48,945 bases of DNA, taken from Bacillota bacterium. Lineage in GTDB: Bacteria; Bacillota; Clostridia; Peptostreptococcales; Anaerovoracaceae. Both the position numbers and the translations under genes were made by a program. The stretch lies in the NCBI GenBank assembly GCA_019420525.1, contig JAHZHA010000016.1, positions 17,460 to 66,404 on the forward strand, given 5' to 3'. The notes under the pieces were generated by a model, which was given only the letters and a program-made list of their open reading frames with translations, searched no databases and had not been told where the DNA came from. Positions 15,592 through 23,652 of this stretch are shown one piece after another. The stretch's first letter is position 1; every line of letters starts with the position of its first letter.

Positions 15592-16740
15592 TTATTCGAG
15601 ATAATCTTTCAATTTTTTGCTGCGGCTCGGATGACGCAGTTTTCTCAATGCTTTCGCCTCGATCTGGCGAATACGCTCTCTCGTGACGTCAAATCTGCGT
15701 CCCACCTCTTCGAGAGTGCGGGCACGTCCGTCTTCCAGACCGAAACGGAGCTTCAGCACTTTCTGCTCCCTTTCCGTCAGTGTATCGAGCACTTCCACCA
15801 GCTGCTCTTTGAGCATGGAAAAAGCGGCTGCATCTGCCGGAGCCGGCACGTCATCGTCCGGAATAAAATCTCCCAGATGACTGTCTTCTTCTTCTCCGAT
15901 CGGCGTTTCCAGAGAAACGGGTTCCTGTGCGATCTTGAGAATCTCCCTTACCTTTTCCACGGAGATATCCATCTCCACAGCGATCTCCTCAGGTGTCGGT
16001 TCTCTTCCCAGTTCCTGAAGAAGCTGACGGGAAATCCGGATTAACTTGTTGATGGTCTCCACCATGTGAACAGGGATACGAATCGTTCTCGCCTGATCTG
16101 CGATAGACCGTGTAATCGCCTGACGAATCCACCAGGTGGCATACGTGCTGAATTTATATCCTTTTCTCCAGTCGAACTTGTCCACCGCTTTGATCAGTCC
16201 GAGATTACCTTCCTGGATCAGATCGAGGAAGAGCATGCCCCGTCCCACATATCTCTTGGCGATGCTGACTACGAGACGCAGATTGGCTTCGCAGAGCTTT
16301 TTCTTTGCTTCTTCGTCGCCCTGCTCCATCCGCTTCGCCAGTTCGATTTCCTCTTCTGCCGTCAGAAGAGGAACCTTTCCGATCTCTTTCAGATACATTC
16401 TTACCGGATCGTCCACAGCGATTCCTTTGGAGAGAGAAGCCTCCAGATCTTCCTCACCGTCATCGCCGAGATCGTGATCCACATCTTTATCGTCTTCTAA
16501 TTTTTTCAGTTCAAAATCTTCAGGATCTGCTTCGGAAACGATTTCGATTCCGTTGGATATCAGAGTATCATAGATCTCATCCATCTGATCCTTGTCAAAT
16601 TCGATATGATCCACCTGGTCAGAGATATCCTTATATGTCAGGTTCCCCTTCGCCTTGCCTTTTTCCAGGAGAACAGACAGACACTCTGCCTTGCGCTGTT
16701 CCATATTGTTTACTTCGTTTTCCATCGTCAGCCACTCCAT
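15592..16740 (-). CDS. rpoD: RNA polymerase primary sigma factor (sigma-A / RpoD)
   Basis: The housekeeping sigma factor, 382 residues from this start. Region 1.1 occupies the N-terminal part; DPVRMYLKEIGKVPLL is region 1.2; the core region 2 reads ANLRLVVSIAKRYVGRGMLFLDLIQEGNLGL through KFSTYATWWIRQAI (-10 recognition and melting); region 3 includes IPVHMVETINKL; region 4 ends with VTRERIRQIEAKALRKLRHP (helix-turn-helix for -35 recognition). Nothing is missing. The ATG at 16740 is 4 bases past the dnaG stop but has poor ribosome-binding-site spacing; a GGAG 9 bases before the ATG at 16725 (protein starting MENEV) makes that start the more likely. It lies between dnaG and trmK, the conserved macromolecular-synthesis operon. 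Confidence 0.97.
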   Translation of the reverse strand: MEWLTMENEVNNMEQRKAECLSVLLEKGKAKGNLTYKDISDQVDHIEFDKDQMDEIYDTLISNGIEIVSEADPEDFELKKLEDDKDVDHDLGDDGEEDLEASLSKGIAVDDPVRMYLKEIGKVPLLTAEEEIELAKRMEQGDEEAKKKLCEANLRLVVSIAKRYVGRGMLFLDLIQEGNLGLIKAVDKFDWRKGYKFSTYATWWIRQAITRSIADQARTIRIPVHMVETINKLIRISRQLLQELGREPTPEEIAVEMDISVEKVREILKIAQEPVSLETPIGEEEDSHLGDFIPDDDVPAPADAAAFSMLKEQLVEVLDTLTEREQKVLKLRFGLEDGRARTLEEVGRRFDVTRERIRQIEAKALRKLRHPSRSKKLKDYLE

Positions 16741-16744
16741 ATCC

Positions 16745-18511
16745 TTATTTTATGTCCTGCATTGTCTCCTGCAGCTTCATCAGCTCTTTTGTCAGAGCAT
16801 CGGCTTTTTCTCTGTCTTCGTCTTCTTCTCCGAGAAATGAGAGAACGCGGAGAATCTCCTCCTGCCGCTTTCTCATCTGCTGTATCCGGATCGTAGCGAT
16901 GCATTCCTGCAAAACCTGATCGCTGTTTTCCGGAAAGATCACCTTTTCGAGTGATTCACGGAACAGAATATCATCCTCCGGAAGAAGACTGTCAGACACC
17001 TTATTCATATCTACCTCAGAATCTTCGAGATAAACATTTTTTATCATCTGATAGATCCTATAATAAGAAGGATCCTCGAATACAAATTCATACTGTCCGA
17101 TCTGTGAAAGATAATCGGGATTTACGGATATCAGTTTGATCAGATACATCTGGAGTGCTTTGTCTCCTTCCGCTTTTCTGATGCCGTCACTTTCCCGTTC
17201 CGGCATGCGGCGCGGCCGCACTGTCACCGTCTGTCTCTGACGTCCGGCTTCCTCCGCTTCGTTGACCTCCCTGCGGATGGCGCTCTCGGAAATTCCGGTA
17301 TCTCCTGCGATTTTTTTTATGTAAATGTCCGCCTCCACGGGACTCATTTCCGACAGGAGCTGGCGTATTTCCTTCAGAAATCCGATTCCTCCTTCCGCAG
17401 TCGACAGATCATATTTTTCTCTGATCACAGAAATCCTGTACTCCGCATAAGGAACAGCTTCACTTACCAGACTCCGGAAAGCATCCGGTCCGTTTTTCGT
17501 AATAAACTCGTCGGGATCTTTTCCGTCGGATATATGAAGCACTTTTGCGGAGATTCCCGCCTTTTTCAGCAGTTCGATTCCGCGCAGCGCAGCTTTCTGC
17601 CCCGCGGCATCCGCATCATAGGCGAGCACCACATTTTCGGTATACCGCTTCAGAAGCGAACACTGCTGATCCGTCAGCGCCGTTCCCAGCGAAGCTGCCA
17701 CATTTGTGACACCGTGGCGGTACAGCGAGACGAGATCCATATAGCCCTCCACGAGAATAGCACAATTGCTTTCATTTATATTCTTTCTCGTAAGATTGAG
17801 CCCGTAGAGATTATTTTTTTTTGAAAACACGCTGGACTCCGGAGAATTCAGATACTTCGGTCCACCATCCCCTAGCGTTCTGCCGCCGAATCCGATGACC
17901 TTCCCCCTCGTGTTAAAAATCGGAAACATCACGCGGTTGCGGAACTTATCGAACGTTCTGCCTTTTGACCGCGACACGAGTCCGGCTTCGTACATCATCT
18001 CCTCCGGATAATTCTTCTGCAAAAGGTGATCCATGAGTCCGTGCCAGCCGTCTTCCGCAAAGCCGATTCCAAATCTGGCAATCGTCCTGGGATCCAGTCC
18101 TCTGCGTTTCATATATTCATATCCGGGATTTGCCTTTTCTGTCAGGTTTTTATAAAAGAAAACAGCCGCTTCACGGTTCATCTCCAAAATCCGGTTCTTT
18201 TTCCCTTCGTTCCGGTATCCGAATCGATCCATATCTACGCCGTATTCTTCTGCCAGCTTTGTGATCGCCGTGTGGAAATCGATATTTTCGATTTTCATCA
18301 AAAAGGAGATCACGTCACCGGACGCGCCGCATCCAAAGCAGTAAAAAAACTGCCTGCTTTCAGAGACAACAAAAGAAGGTGTCTTTTCGTTGTGAAACGG
18401 ACACAGCCCTTTATGACTTCCGCCTGCCTTTTTGAGTTCGACATAGCGTCCCACAATATCGATAATGTTACACCTGCTTTTGATTTCCTCTGCTAAATTG
18501 TTGCCGCTCAA
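16745..18511 (-). CDS. dnaG: DNA primase
   Basis: Makes RNA primers for replication. Of 588 residues, the N-terminal zinc finger has ligands C37, H40, C58 and C61 (CPFH ... CFGC), then the primase core, the Toprim motif ILVEGYMDL near residue 258, the DxD acidic site in YDADAAG and a C-terminal helicase-interaction domain. Translation starts at a TTG (18511): a GGAGG site lies 7 bases before it and no ATG or GTG competes nearby. It sits between dgt and rpoD. The dgt-dnaG gap of 124 bases has no clear terminator, so co-transcription is possible. Confidence 0.97.
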   Translation of the reverse strand: MSGNNLAEEIKSRCNIIDIVGRYVELKKAGGSHKGLCPFHNEKTPSFVVSESRQFFYCFGCGASGDVISFLMKIENIDFHTAITKLAEEYGVDMDRFGYRNEGKKNRILEMNREAAVFFYKNLTEKANPGYEYMKRRGLDPRTIARFGIGFAEDGWHGLMDHLLQKNYPEEMMYEAGLVSRSKGRTFDKFRNRVMFPIFNTRGKVIGFGGRTLGDGGPKYLNSPESSVFSKKNNLYGLNLTRKNINESNCAILVEGYMDLVSLYRHGVTNVAASLGTALTDQQCSLLKRYTENVVLAYDADAAGQKAALRGIELLKKAGISAKVLHISDGKDPDEFITKNGPDAFRSLVSEAVPYAEYRISVIREKYDLSTAEGGIGFLKEIRQLLSEMSPVEADIYIKKIAGDTGISESAIRREVNEAEEAGRQRQTVTVRPRRMPERESDGIRKAEGDKALQMYLIKLISVNPDYLSQIGQYEFVFEDPSYYRIYQMIKNVYLEDSEVDMNKVSDSLLPEDDILFRESLEKVIFPENSDQVLQECIATIRIQQMRKRQEEILRVLSFLGEEDEDREKADALTKELMKLQETMQDIK

Positions 18512-18635
18512 TATAAACCCTCCACATTTTGTTTATTCGACACAAAAGTCAGGATTCCTTTATTTTTTTTATTTCCTCAGAATTTCCACAGAAATATATC
18601 ATTTTCCGGTCAGTCCGACGGGAAAACGGCATGAA

Positions 18636-19664
18636 TCATGAGCGCTGTACGTCGGTCTGCCATCCTGCAGGAACAAACAGCGATTTGTATATTTTGATAG
18701 CATACCGGTCTGTCATCCCCGCAATATAATCTTTTACGACTTCTTCCGGTCCGTAAAGATACAGCATTTCGATATGCTCGTCCGGCATCTTTTCCGGATG
18801 TTCCATAAAATAATCGTACAGTGAAAAGATCAAATGCTTTACTTTTCCAAGCTCAGCGTCCTGTTTTACCACTTTGCTTTTGTACACATGCTCAAACATG
18901 AAGTCTCGCAGCTTATTCATATAATAACTGCAGTCTTCACTCTGGCAGACTTGCTGCTGCTCTTCGCTGGACCGGATCACATCCAGCACCAGCGTGTTGA
19001 TCCGCGATCTGTGATCTCCTCCAAGGCATGCGATACAGTCTCCGGGAAGATCATTCTCCCGTATGACGCCGGCTCTCAACGCATCATCGATATCGTGATT
19101 TATATAAGCGATCCGGTCACTGAAGCGGACGATCTGCCCTTCCGGTGTAAACGGCATTCCCGGGCCGGAATGATACAAAATGCCGTCCCTCACCTCCGCG
19201 GTGAGATTCAGCCCCCGGCTTCCCGGTCTGCTCTCCAGAATATCCACCACACGCAGGCTCTGAACATTGTGATTGAATCCGTCGGGATGACGCATGGCCA
19301 GGTATTCTTCGCCGTTATGGCCGAAAGGCGTATGTCCCAGATCGTGTCCCAGCGCGATGGCTTCCGTCAGATCCTCATTGAGAGCAAGCCCCCGAGCGAT
19401 GGTTCTGGCAATCTGTGCCACATCCATGGTGTGCGTCAGACGGGTACGGAAATGATCCCCTTCGGGAGAGAGAAATACCTGCGTCTTGTGCATGAGACGG
19501 CGGATCGCTTTGGAATGTATAATCCTGTCTCTATCCCTCTGAAATGCGGTCCTCAGCTCACAGGGAGTCTCCTGTTCAAGGCGGCCTTTCGACTCCGCTG
19601 ACTTTGTCGCCCAAGGTGCCAGCCTTTTCATTTCCGCTTCTTCATACATTTCTCGTGTAACCAT
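18636..19664 (-). CDS. dgt: Deoxyguanosinetriphosphate triphosphohydrolase-like protein (dNTPase)
   Basis: A 342-residue HD-domain dNTP triphosphohydrolase, which cuts dNTPs to nucleosides and triphosphate. The HD metal site is complete: H78 in RLTHTMDV, H107/D108 in ALGHDLGHTPFGHNGE and a later Asp in RFSDRIAYINHDIDDA. The N-terminus WATKSAESKGR and the phrase RDRIIHSKAIRRLMHKTQVF are signatures of the dGTPase type 2 family. The length is typical of the short Firmicute form. It stands before dnaG-rpoD, a neighbourhood conserved in clostridia. A GGCGGAG site precedes the ATG; I saw no firm promoter in the 169-base gap upstream. Confidence 0.93.
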   Translation of the reverse strand: MVTREMYEEAEMKRLAPWATKSAESKGRLEQETPCELRTAFQRDRDRIIHSKAIRRLMHKTQVFLSPEGDHFRTRLTHTMDVAQIARTIARGLALNEDLTEAIALGHDLGHTPFGHNGEEYLAMRHPDGFNHNVQSLRVVDILESRPGSRGLNLTAEVRDGILYHSGPGMPFTPEGQIVRFSDRIAYINHDIDDALRAGVIRENDLPGDCIACLGGDHRSRINTLVLDVIRSSEEQQQVCQSEDCSYYMNKLRDFMFEHVYKSKVVKQDAELGKVKHLIFSLYDYFMEHPEKMPDEHIEMLYLYGPEEVVKDYIAGMTDRYAIKIYKSLFVPAGWQTDVQRS

Positions 19665-19802
19665 GCTCCGCCATCCTTTCTTTCAATAATAATATTGCGA
19701 ATTCAGATGTCTCATGTTTATTTTCTATTTATACAGTATACAAAAATAATTTCATCTTTCCTATACCTGACGAAAGATTTTTTTATTTCTCTCTGCACAC
19801 GA

Positions 19803-19829
19803 AAAAATCGCCGCTAGTTCCGCTGCGTC
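19803..19829 (-). terminator. Probable terminator of obgE
   Basis: An imperfect short GC stem (CGCAGC ... GCGGCG, one mismatch) followed on the minus strand by ATTTTTTCG, a few bases past the obgE stop. Confidence 0.5.
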
Positions 19830-19833
19830 GTTC

Positions 19834-21117
19834 TCACTCTTCCGAATATTCAAATTCGTAATCTTTGATCCGGACTGTATCGCCTTCCTGAAGGCCCAGC
19901 TCCTTAAGCTCGGCAACAGCGCCTTTCTTTTCGATATAACGGTAGAGATAACGCAGAGACTCCATATCGTTGAAATTGGTGGAGTCGAAAATCTTGGTCA
20001 GCTGTTTTCCCTCTATGACATAAGCGCCGTCCTCTTCGTCGACATACGTGTAAATCTCTCTGTAATCCGGATCTTCACCGTGAAAGTCTTCTTCGAGATA
20101 TTCCACGATTTCTTCCTCTTCTTCCACCTCGCTGAGCGCCTGCAGAGCTGCAGCCAGCACCTCTTTAATTCCCTGAGAGGTGGCCGCCGACATCAGGAAA
20201 AACGGATAGCCTTTTCCTTCCACATAACGCCGGAATTCTTCGGCCTTTTCTTCGTCGAAAATGAGATCCGACTTGTTTCCCACTACAATCTGCGGTTTTT
20301 TTGAAACTTTTTCCGAATATTTGATCAATTCATCGTTAATCTTATCAAAATCTTCGATAGGATCTCTTCCTTCCGATCCTGCGATATCAACCACATGAAT
20401 CAGGACCTTCGTGCGTTCCACGTGTTTGAGAAAATCGAGTCCCAGACCGGTTCCTTCATGGGCACCTTCCACGAGTCCCGGAATGTCCGCCATGACGAAA
20501 CTGGAATCATAGAGATGAACGACGCCCAGATTCGGAGTGATCGTCGTGAAATGATAATTTCCGATCTTCGGCTTTGCGCTGGTGGAAACCGATAAAAACG
20601 TCGATTTTCCCACGTTGGGAAATCCCAGAAGTCCCACGTCAGCGATGAGCTTCAGCTCCAGGACAATCGTTCTCTCTCTGGCTGCACCCCCCGCTTCCGC
20701 AAAATTCGGAGCCTGACGGACGGAATTTTTAAAATGCACGTTTCCTTTTCCGCCTTTTCCGCCTTTGACCGCCACCACTCGGTCGCCGTGATGGACGAGG
20801 TCTTTCATCACAAGTCCCGTGAGCTCGTCGATGACCATCGTACCCGGGGGAACCATAATGACGAGATCCTCGCCGCTTTTTCCGTATTTTTTCTTTTTCA
20901 TGCCGTCTTCGCCGGCAGGAGCTTCGTATTTCTTTTTGTAGCGGAAATCCATCAGCGTTCTGTAGCTGTTGTTGGCTTCAAAGATGACGTCTCCGCCCTT
21001 TCCCCCGTCACCGCCGTCTGGACCGCCTTCCGGCACAAAAGGTTCTCTGCGGAACGATACGCAGCCGTTTCCGCCCTTACCCGATTTTACCGTGATTCTG
21101 GCTCTGTCTACAAACAT
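19834..21117 (-). CDS. obgE: GTPase Obg
   Basis: An essential GTPase involved in late assembly of the 50S ribosomal subunit and the stringent response, 427 residues from the ATG at 21117. The glycine-rich Obg domain opens with MFVDRARITVKSGKGGNG and EGGPDGGDGGKGG (residues 30-42), the GTPase domain has G1 GFPNVGKST (165-173), G3 DIPG and G4 NKSD, and the C-terminal OCT domain ends the protein. A GGGAGG site 5 bases before the ATG at 21117 fixes the start; an upstream frame extension of ten residues is not needed. It follows rplU-rpmA but is separated from them by a strong terminator, so it is transcribed mainly by read-through or a promoter I could not define. Confidence 0.96.
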   Translation of the reverse strand: MFVDRARITVKSGKGGNGCVSFRREPFVPEGGPDGGDGGKGGDVIFEANNSYRTLMDFRYKKKYEAPAGEDGMKKKKYGKSGEDLVIMVPPGTMVIDELTGLVMKDLVHHGDRVVAVKGGKGGKGNVHFKNSVRQAPNFAEAGGAARERTIVLELKLIADVGLLGFPNVGKSTFLSVSTSAKPKIGNYHFTTITPNLGVVHLYDSSFVMADIPGLVEGAHEGTGLGLDFLKHVERTKVLIHVVDIAGSEGRDPIEDFDKINDELIKYSEKVSKKPQIVVGNKSDLIFDEEKAEEFRRYVEGKGYPFFLMSAATSQGIKEVLAAALQALSEVEEEEEIVEYLEEDFHGEDPDYREIYTYVDEEDGAYVIEGKQLTKIFDSTNFNDMESLRYLYRYIEKKGAVAELKELGLQEGDTVRIKDYEFEYSEE

Positions 21118-21187
21118 TTCTGCCTCCCGTCTTTTGCCGGTCCGCACCCTCCGGGCGCGGTTGTGAAATTTCTTTTTTCTGTATCAA

Positions 21188-21216
21188 GAAAAAAGCCCCT
21201 AAAAATAGGGGCTTTC
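21188..21216 (-). terminator. Terminator after rplU-rpmA
   Basis: A ten-base stem AAAGCCCCTA/TAGGGGCTTT with a four-base loop, followed by TTTC on the minus strand, 16 bases past rpmA. Confidence 0.9.
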
Positions 21217-21231
21217 TGATTTTTCAATGTT

Positions 21232-21498
21232 TTAAGCTTCGATTTCGATCGGATAAACGCTTACTCTTTTTCTGGACTTGCCTTCTCTTTCGAATTTGAC
21301 GGTACCGTCAACCTTGGCGAATAACGTATCGTCTCCGCCTTTGCCTACGTTAGTTCCCGGATGGAACTTCGTGCCTCTCTGACGAACGAGAATGCTGCCT
21401 GCGCTTACTACCTGACCGTCAGCTCTCTTTACTCCCAGTCGTTTCGACTCACTGTCTCGACCGTTCTTCGAGCTACCGACACCCTTCTTACTTGCCAT
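21232..21498 (-). CDS. rpmA: 50S ribosomal protein L27 (bL27), without a cleaved N-terminal extension
   Basis: bL27, 88 residues. It lies near the peptidyl transferase centre with its N-terminus reaching the tRNA acceptor ends. The start ATG at 21498 has a GGAGGTGTGGTC site. The protein begins MASKKGVGSSKNGRDS, which is the mature form. Most Firmicutes encode L27 with an extra 8-9 residues ending in a Phe-Phe type cleavage site, removed by protease Prp, whose gene (ysxB/prp) sits between rplU and rpmA. Here the frame upstream shows no such extension and the 163-base rplU-rpmA gap holds no prp. The longer in-frame ORF starting at 21639 has no ribosome-binding site and no homology I recognise. 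Confidence 0.97.
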   Translation of the reverse strand: MASKKGVGSSKNGRDSESKRLGVKRADGQVVSAGSILVRQRGTKFHPGTNVGKGGDDTLFAKVDGTVKFEREGKSRKRVSVYPIEIEA

Positions 21499-21661
21499 GA
21501 CCACACCTCCTCTATCCTGTGCTGTCTCTGTTATAACATAGATTATCTGTTTCGGAAATAGAATCCGATAGAAAATCTGAAAATTACAGATCCTCAAATT
21601 TGCCTGTATGAAGTTCTCCGGGCCTGTCCGGCTCATCAAAACTCCATCGTGTCAGAATCGA

Positions 21662-21973
21662 TTAGATATTGAGTGATTCGATCTTGACAGAAGTATAAGG
21701 CTGTCTGTGACCCTGCTTCTTTCTGTAGTCTTTCTTCGCCTTGTACTTGAAGATGATTACCTTAGGGCCTTTTCCGCTTTCTACTGCAGTACCTTCTACC
21801 GTGCAGCCTTCAATATAAGGTTTTCCGACTTTGATGTCAGCGCCTTCGCCTGCAACGAGCACTTTATCGAAAACGACCTTTGCGCCGTCTTCTACGTTCA
21901 GCTTTTCTACGCTGATTACGTCGCCTTCCTGAACTCTGTACTGCTTACCGCCTGTTTCTACAACTGCGTACAT
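21662..21973 (-). CDS. rplU: 50S ribosomal protein L21 (bL21)
   Basis: bL21, 103 residues, starting MYAVVETGGKQYRVQEGD, the universal start of the family, and ending with GHRQPYTSVKIESLNI. It binds 23S rRNA domain I. The ATG is preceded by AGGAGGT. First gene of rplU-rpmA, with a strong promoter and a structured leader upstream that probably carries autogenous control. No gene lies between it and rpmA. Confidence 0.97.
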   Translation of the reverse strand: MYAVVETGGKQYRVQEGDVISVEKLNVEDGAKVVFDKVLVAGEGADIKVGKPYIEGCTVEGTAVESGKGPKVIIFKYKAKKDYRKKQGHRQPYTSVKIESLNI

Positions 21974-22053
21974 GATTTTTACCTCCTCTTCCCGGACTCG
22001 CCGTCAGGGCAGCCTTTCGGCATTTTCTGCTTCGCCCCTCTCGTGCGGCTTAC
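21974..22053 (-). promoter_or_regulatory. L21 leader candidate (ribosomal protein autoregulatory leader)
   Basis: The roughly 80-nt leader of rplU folds into a layered stem: GCCG closes with CGGC, AGGGGC pairs with GCCCU, and a GCC-GAAA-GGC tetraloop hairpin lies inside. Ribosomal protein leaders before rplU are known in Firmicutes (L21 leader) and serve feedback control by L21. I match it by position and structure only. Confidence 0.55.
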
Positions 22054-22059
22054 CGAATT

Positions 22060-22089
22060 ATATTATCACAGAAGAAATACTTCTGTCAA
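22060..22089 (-). promoter_or_regulatory. Sigma-A promoter of rplU-rpmA
   Basis: A perfect TTGACA is followed after 18 bases by TAATAT on the minus strand, giving a start near 22053. Confidence 0.85.
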
Positions 22090-22142
22090 TAATTTTTCTC
22101 TGTTCGGAAAGAGATTCTCCGGAAGCGGTTTTCCGCGATCTG

Positions 22143-23282
22143 TCACTCAATAATCTCGCCTGTTTCAGGATCGATCTGCGGCAGAAAATCAGCGGGATCC
22201 TCCGGAGGAAAGATGTCGTTTTCCATGCGTTCTTCCTGCTCTTCTTTTTTCGGCTCGGGACGGATGGATTCCATCAGCATAGCTTCGATGCGATTGAGAA
22301 TTTCCGGATTTTCCGCCAGATAGCGTTTTACATTTTCTCTTCCCTGTCCGATGCGGTTGCCTTCGAAACTGTACCATGCACCGGCCTTATCCACGATCTT
22401 GTGTTCCACCGCACAGTCCAGCGTATCGCCTTCCCGGGAGATGCCTTTTCCGTACATGATATCGAATTCAGCCTGTTTGAACGGCGGTGCCACTTTATTT
22501 TTCACGATTTTTACTCTCGTCCGGTTTCCTACGATCTGATCTCCGGATTTAATGCTTTCTATCCTGCGCACATCCATACGCATGGTGGCGTAGAATTTCA
22601 GAGCTCTTCCTCCGGTAGTGACCTCCGGATTTCCAAACATGATGCCCACTTTTTCTCTCAGCTGATTTATGAAGATGACGGCAGCATTCGATTTATTGAT
22701 GGCGCCGGCCAGTTTTCTGAGAGCCTGCGACATGAGTCTGGCGTGAAGACCCACGTGGCTGTCGCCCATCTCTCCCTGAATTTCCGCTTTAGGCACCAGC
22801 GCCGCCACGGAATCCACGACGACGACGTCCACAGCTCCGCTGCGCACCAGCATCTCGCAGATTTCCAGACCCTGCTCTCCGGTATCCGGCTGAGCTACGA
22901 GAAGTTCTCCCACGTCTACGCCCAGATTTGCAGCATATTCGGGATCGAGAGCGTGTTCCGCGTCGATAAAGGCAGCGCGCCCTCCCGTCTTCTGGGATTC
23001 CGCCACGATATGGAGCGCCAGTGTGGTCTTTCCGGAAGATTCCGGCCCGTAAATCTCCGTAATACGTCCCTTGGGAATACCGAAAACCCCCGTAGCGATA
23101 TCCAGACTGATGGAGCCGGTGGAGATCGTCTCGATATTCATCCCTCCGCTTTCCCCCAATTTCATGATAGCGCCCTTGCCATACTGCTTCTGGATCTGCT
23201 GGAGCGCCGCTTCCAGCGCTTTATCTTTGTCGAAATTGTCGCCGGTGGTTCTGTTTGTCGTCGTCTTATTCGATGCAGCCAT
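22143..23282 (-). CDS. recA: Recombinase RecA
   Basis: Catalyses strand exchange and the self-cleavage of LexA. It is 379 residues long with the Walker A motif GPESSGKT (79-86), Walker B VVVVDSVAAL, the L2 loop region (GGRALKFYATMRMDVRR) and an acidic C-terminus. A full-length, intact RecA. It follows cinA after a 370-base gap that contains its own promoter and LexA box, so it is independently SOS-controlled although in the ftsK-rimO-pgsA-cinA-recA order. The usual next gene in clostridia (rny or recX) is absent; rplU begins downstream. Confidence 0.98.
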   Translation of the reverse strand: MAASNKTTTNRTTGDNFDKDKALEAALQQIQKQYGKGAIMKLGESGGMNIETISTGSISLDIATGVFGIPKGRITEIYGPESSGKTTLALHIVAESQKTGGRAAFIDAEHALDPEYAANLGVDVGELLVAQPDTGEQGLEICEMLVRSGAVDVVVVDSVAALVPKAEIQGEMGDSHVGLHARLMSQALRKLAGAINKSNAAVIFINQLREKVGIMFGNPEVTTGGRALKFYATMRMDVRRIESIKSGDQIVGNRTRVKIVKNKVAPPFKQAEFDIMYGKGISREGDTLDCAVEHKIVDKAGAWYSFEGNRIGQGRENVKRYLAENPEILNRIEAMLMESIRPEPKKEEQEERMENDIFPPEDPADFLPQIDPETGEIIE

Positions 23283-23319
23283 ATCTATGCAATCCTTTCA
23301 TTGTGCGTCTTATTTAAAA

Positions 23320-23331
23320 GAACATTCGTTC
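23320..23331. promoter_or_regulatory. LexA (SOS) box upstream of recA
   Basis: GAAC-N4-GTTC on the minus strand (GAACGAATGTTC), the Gram-positive LexA/DinR core. It lies about 38 bases before the recA ATG and just downstream of the recA -10, where bound LexA would block transcription. Confidence 0.8.
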
Positions 23332-23343
23332 TATTTTAAGCTT

Positions 23344-23372
23344 ATAATAACTCTTTTTCATATCCCGGTCAA
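23344..23372 (-). promoter_or_regulatory. Sigma-A promoter of recA
   Basis: TTGACC, 17 bases, TATTAT on the minus strand, about 65 bases before the recA ATG. The rest of the cinA-recA gap (23373-23652) shows only the inverted repeat at 23511-23545. Confidence 0.8.
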
Positions 23373-23510
23373 GATGTTTTTATTCTACCACCGCACGATT
23401 ATTTTGTAAATATCTGTAAATTTATTTCACGTCTTTCATCCTGAGATATCTGCTACAGGAGCAGCCCGCTGACGAAATGGAAAGAAGACAGACAGCCAAA
23501 AAGCAGCGAA

Positions 23511-23545
23511 ATCCGGGATTATCTGCATCAGCAATTTTCCCGGAT
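23511..23545. terminator. Inverted repeat, possible terminator of cinA
   Basis: An eight-base perfect stem ATCCGGGA/TCCCGGAT with a 19-base loop, about 110 bases past the cinA stop. Poly-T runs lie a short distance away on both strands rather than directly at the stem base, so termination is uncertain. Confidence 0.45.
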
Positions 23546-23652
23546 CTCATTTTTCTTCCTTCGCCGTCTGTACGGCCATATTTTTCATTTTACACACAAT
23601 TCCCGTCTGCGCGGGCTTCCTGCAAGCTCAGGTGGAAAAAATACTGCGGTAA

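Noticed and set aside
21972..23339. 455-residue open frame on the plus strand across recA and rplU
   Set aside because: It lies exactly antisense to recA and rplU, whose protein sequences are unambiguous, has no ribosome-binding site and its composition mirrors the third codon positions of the real genes.
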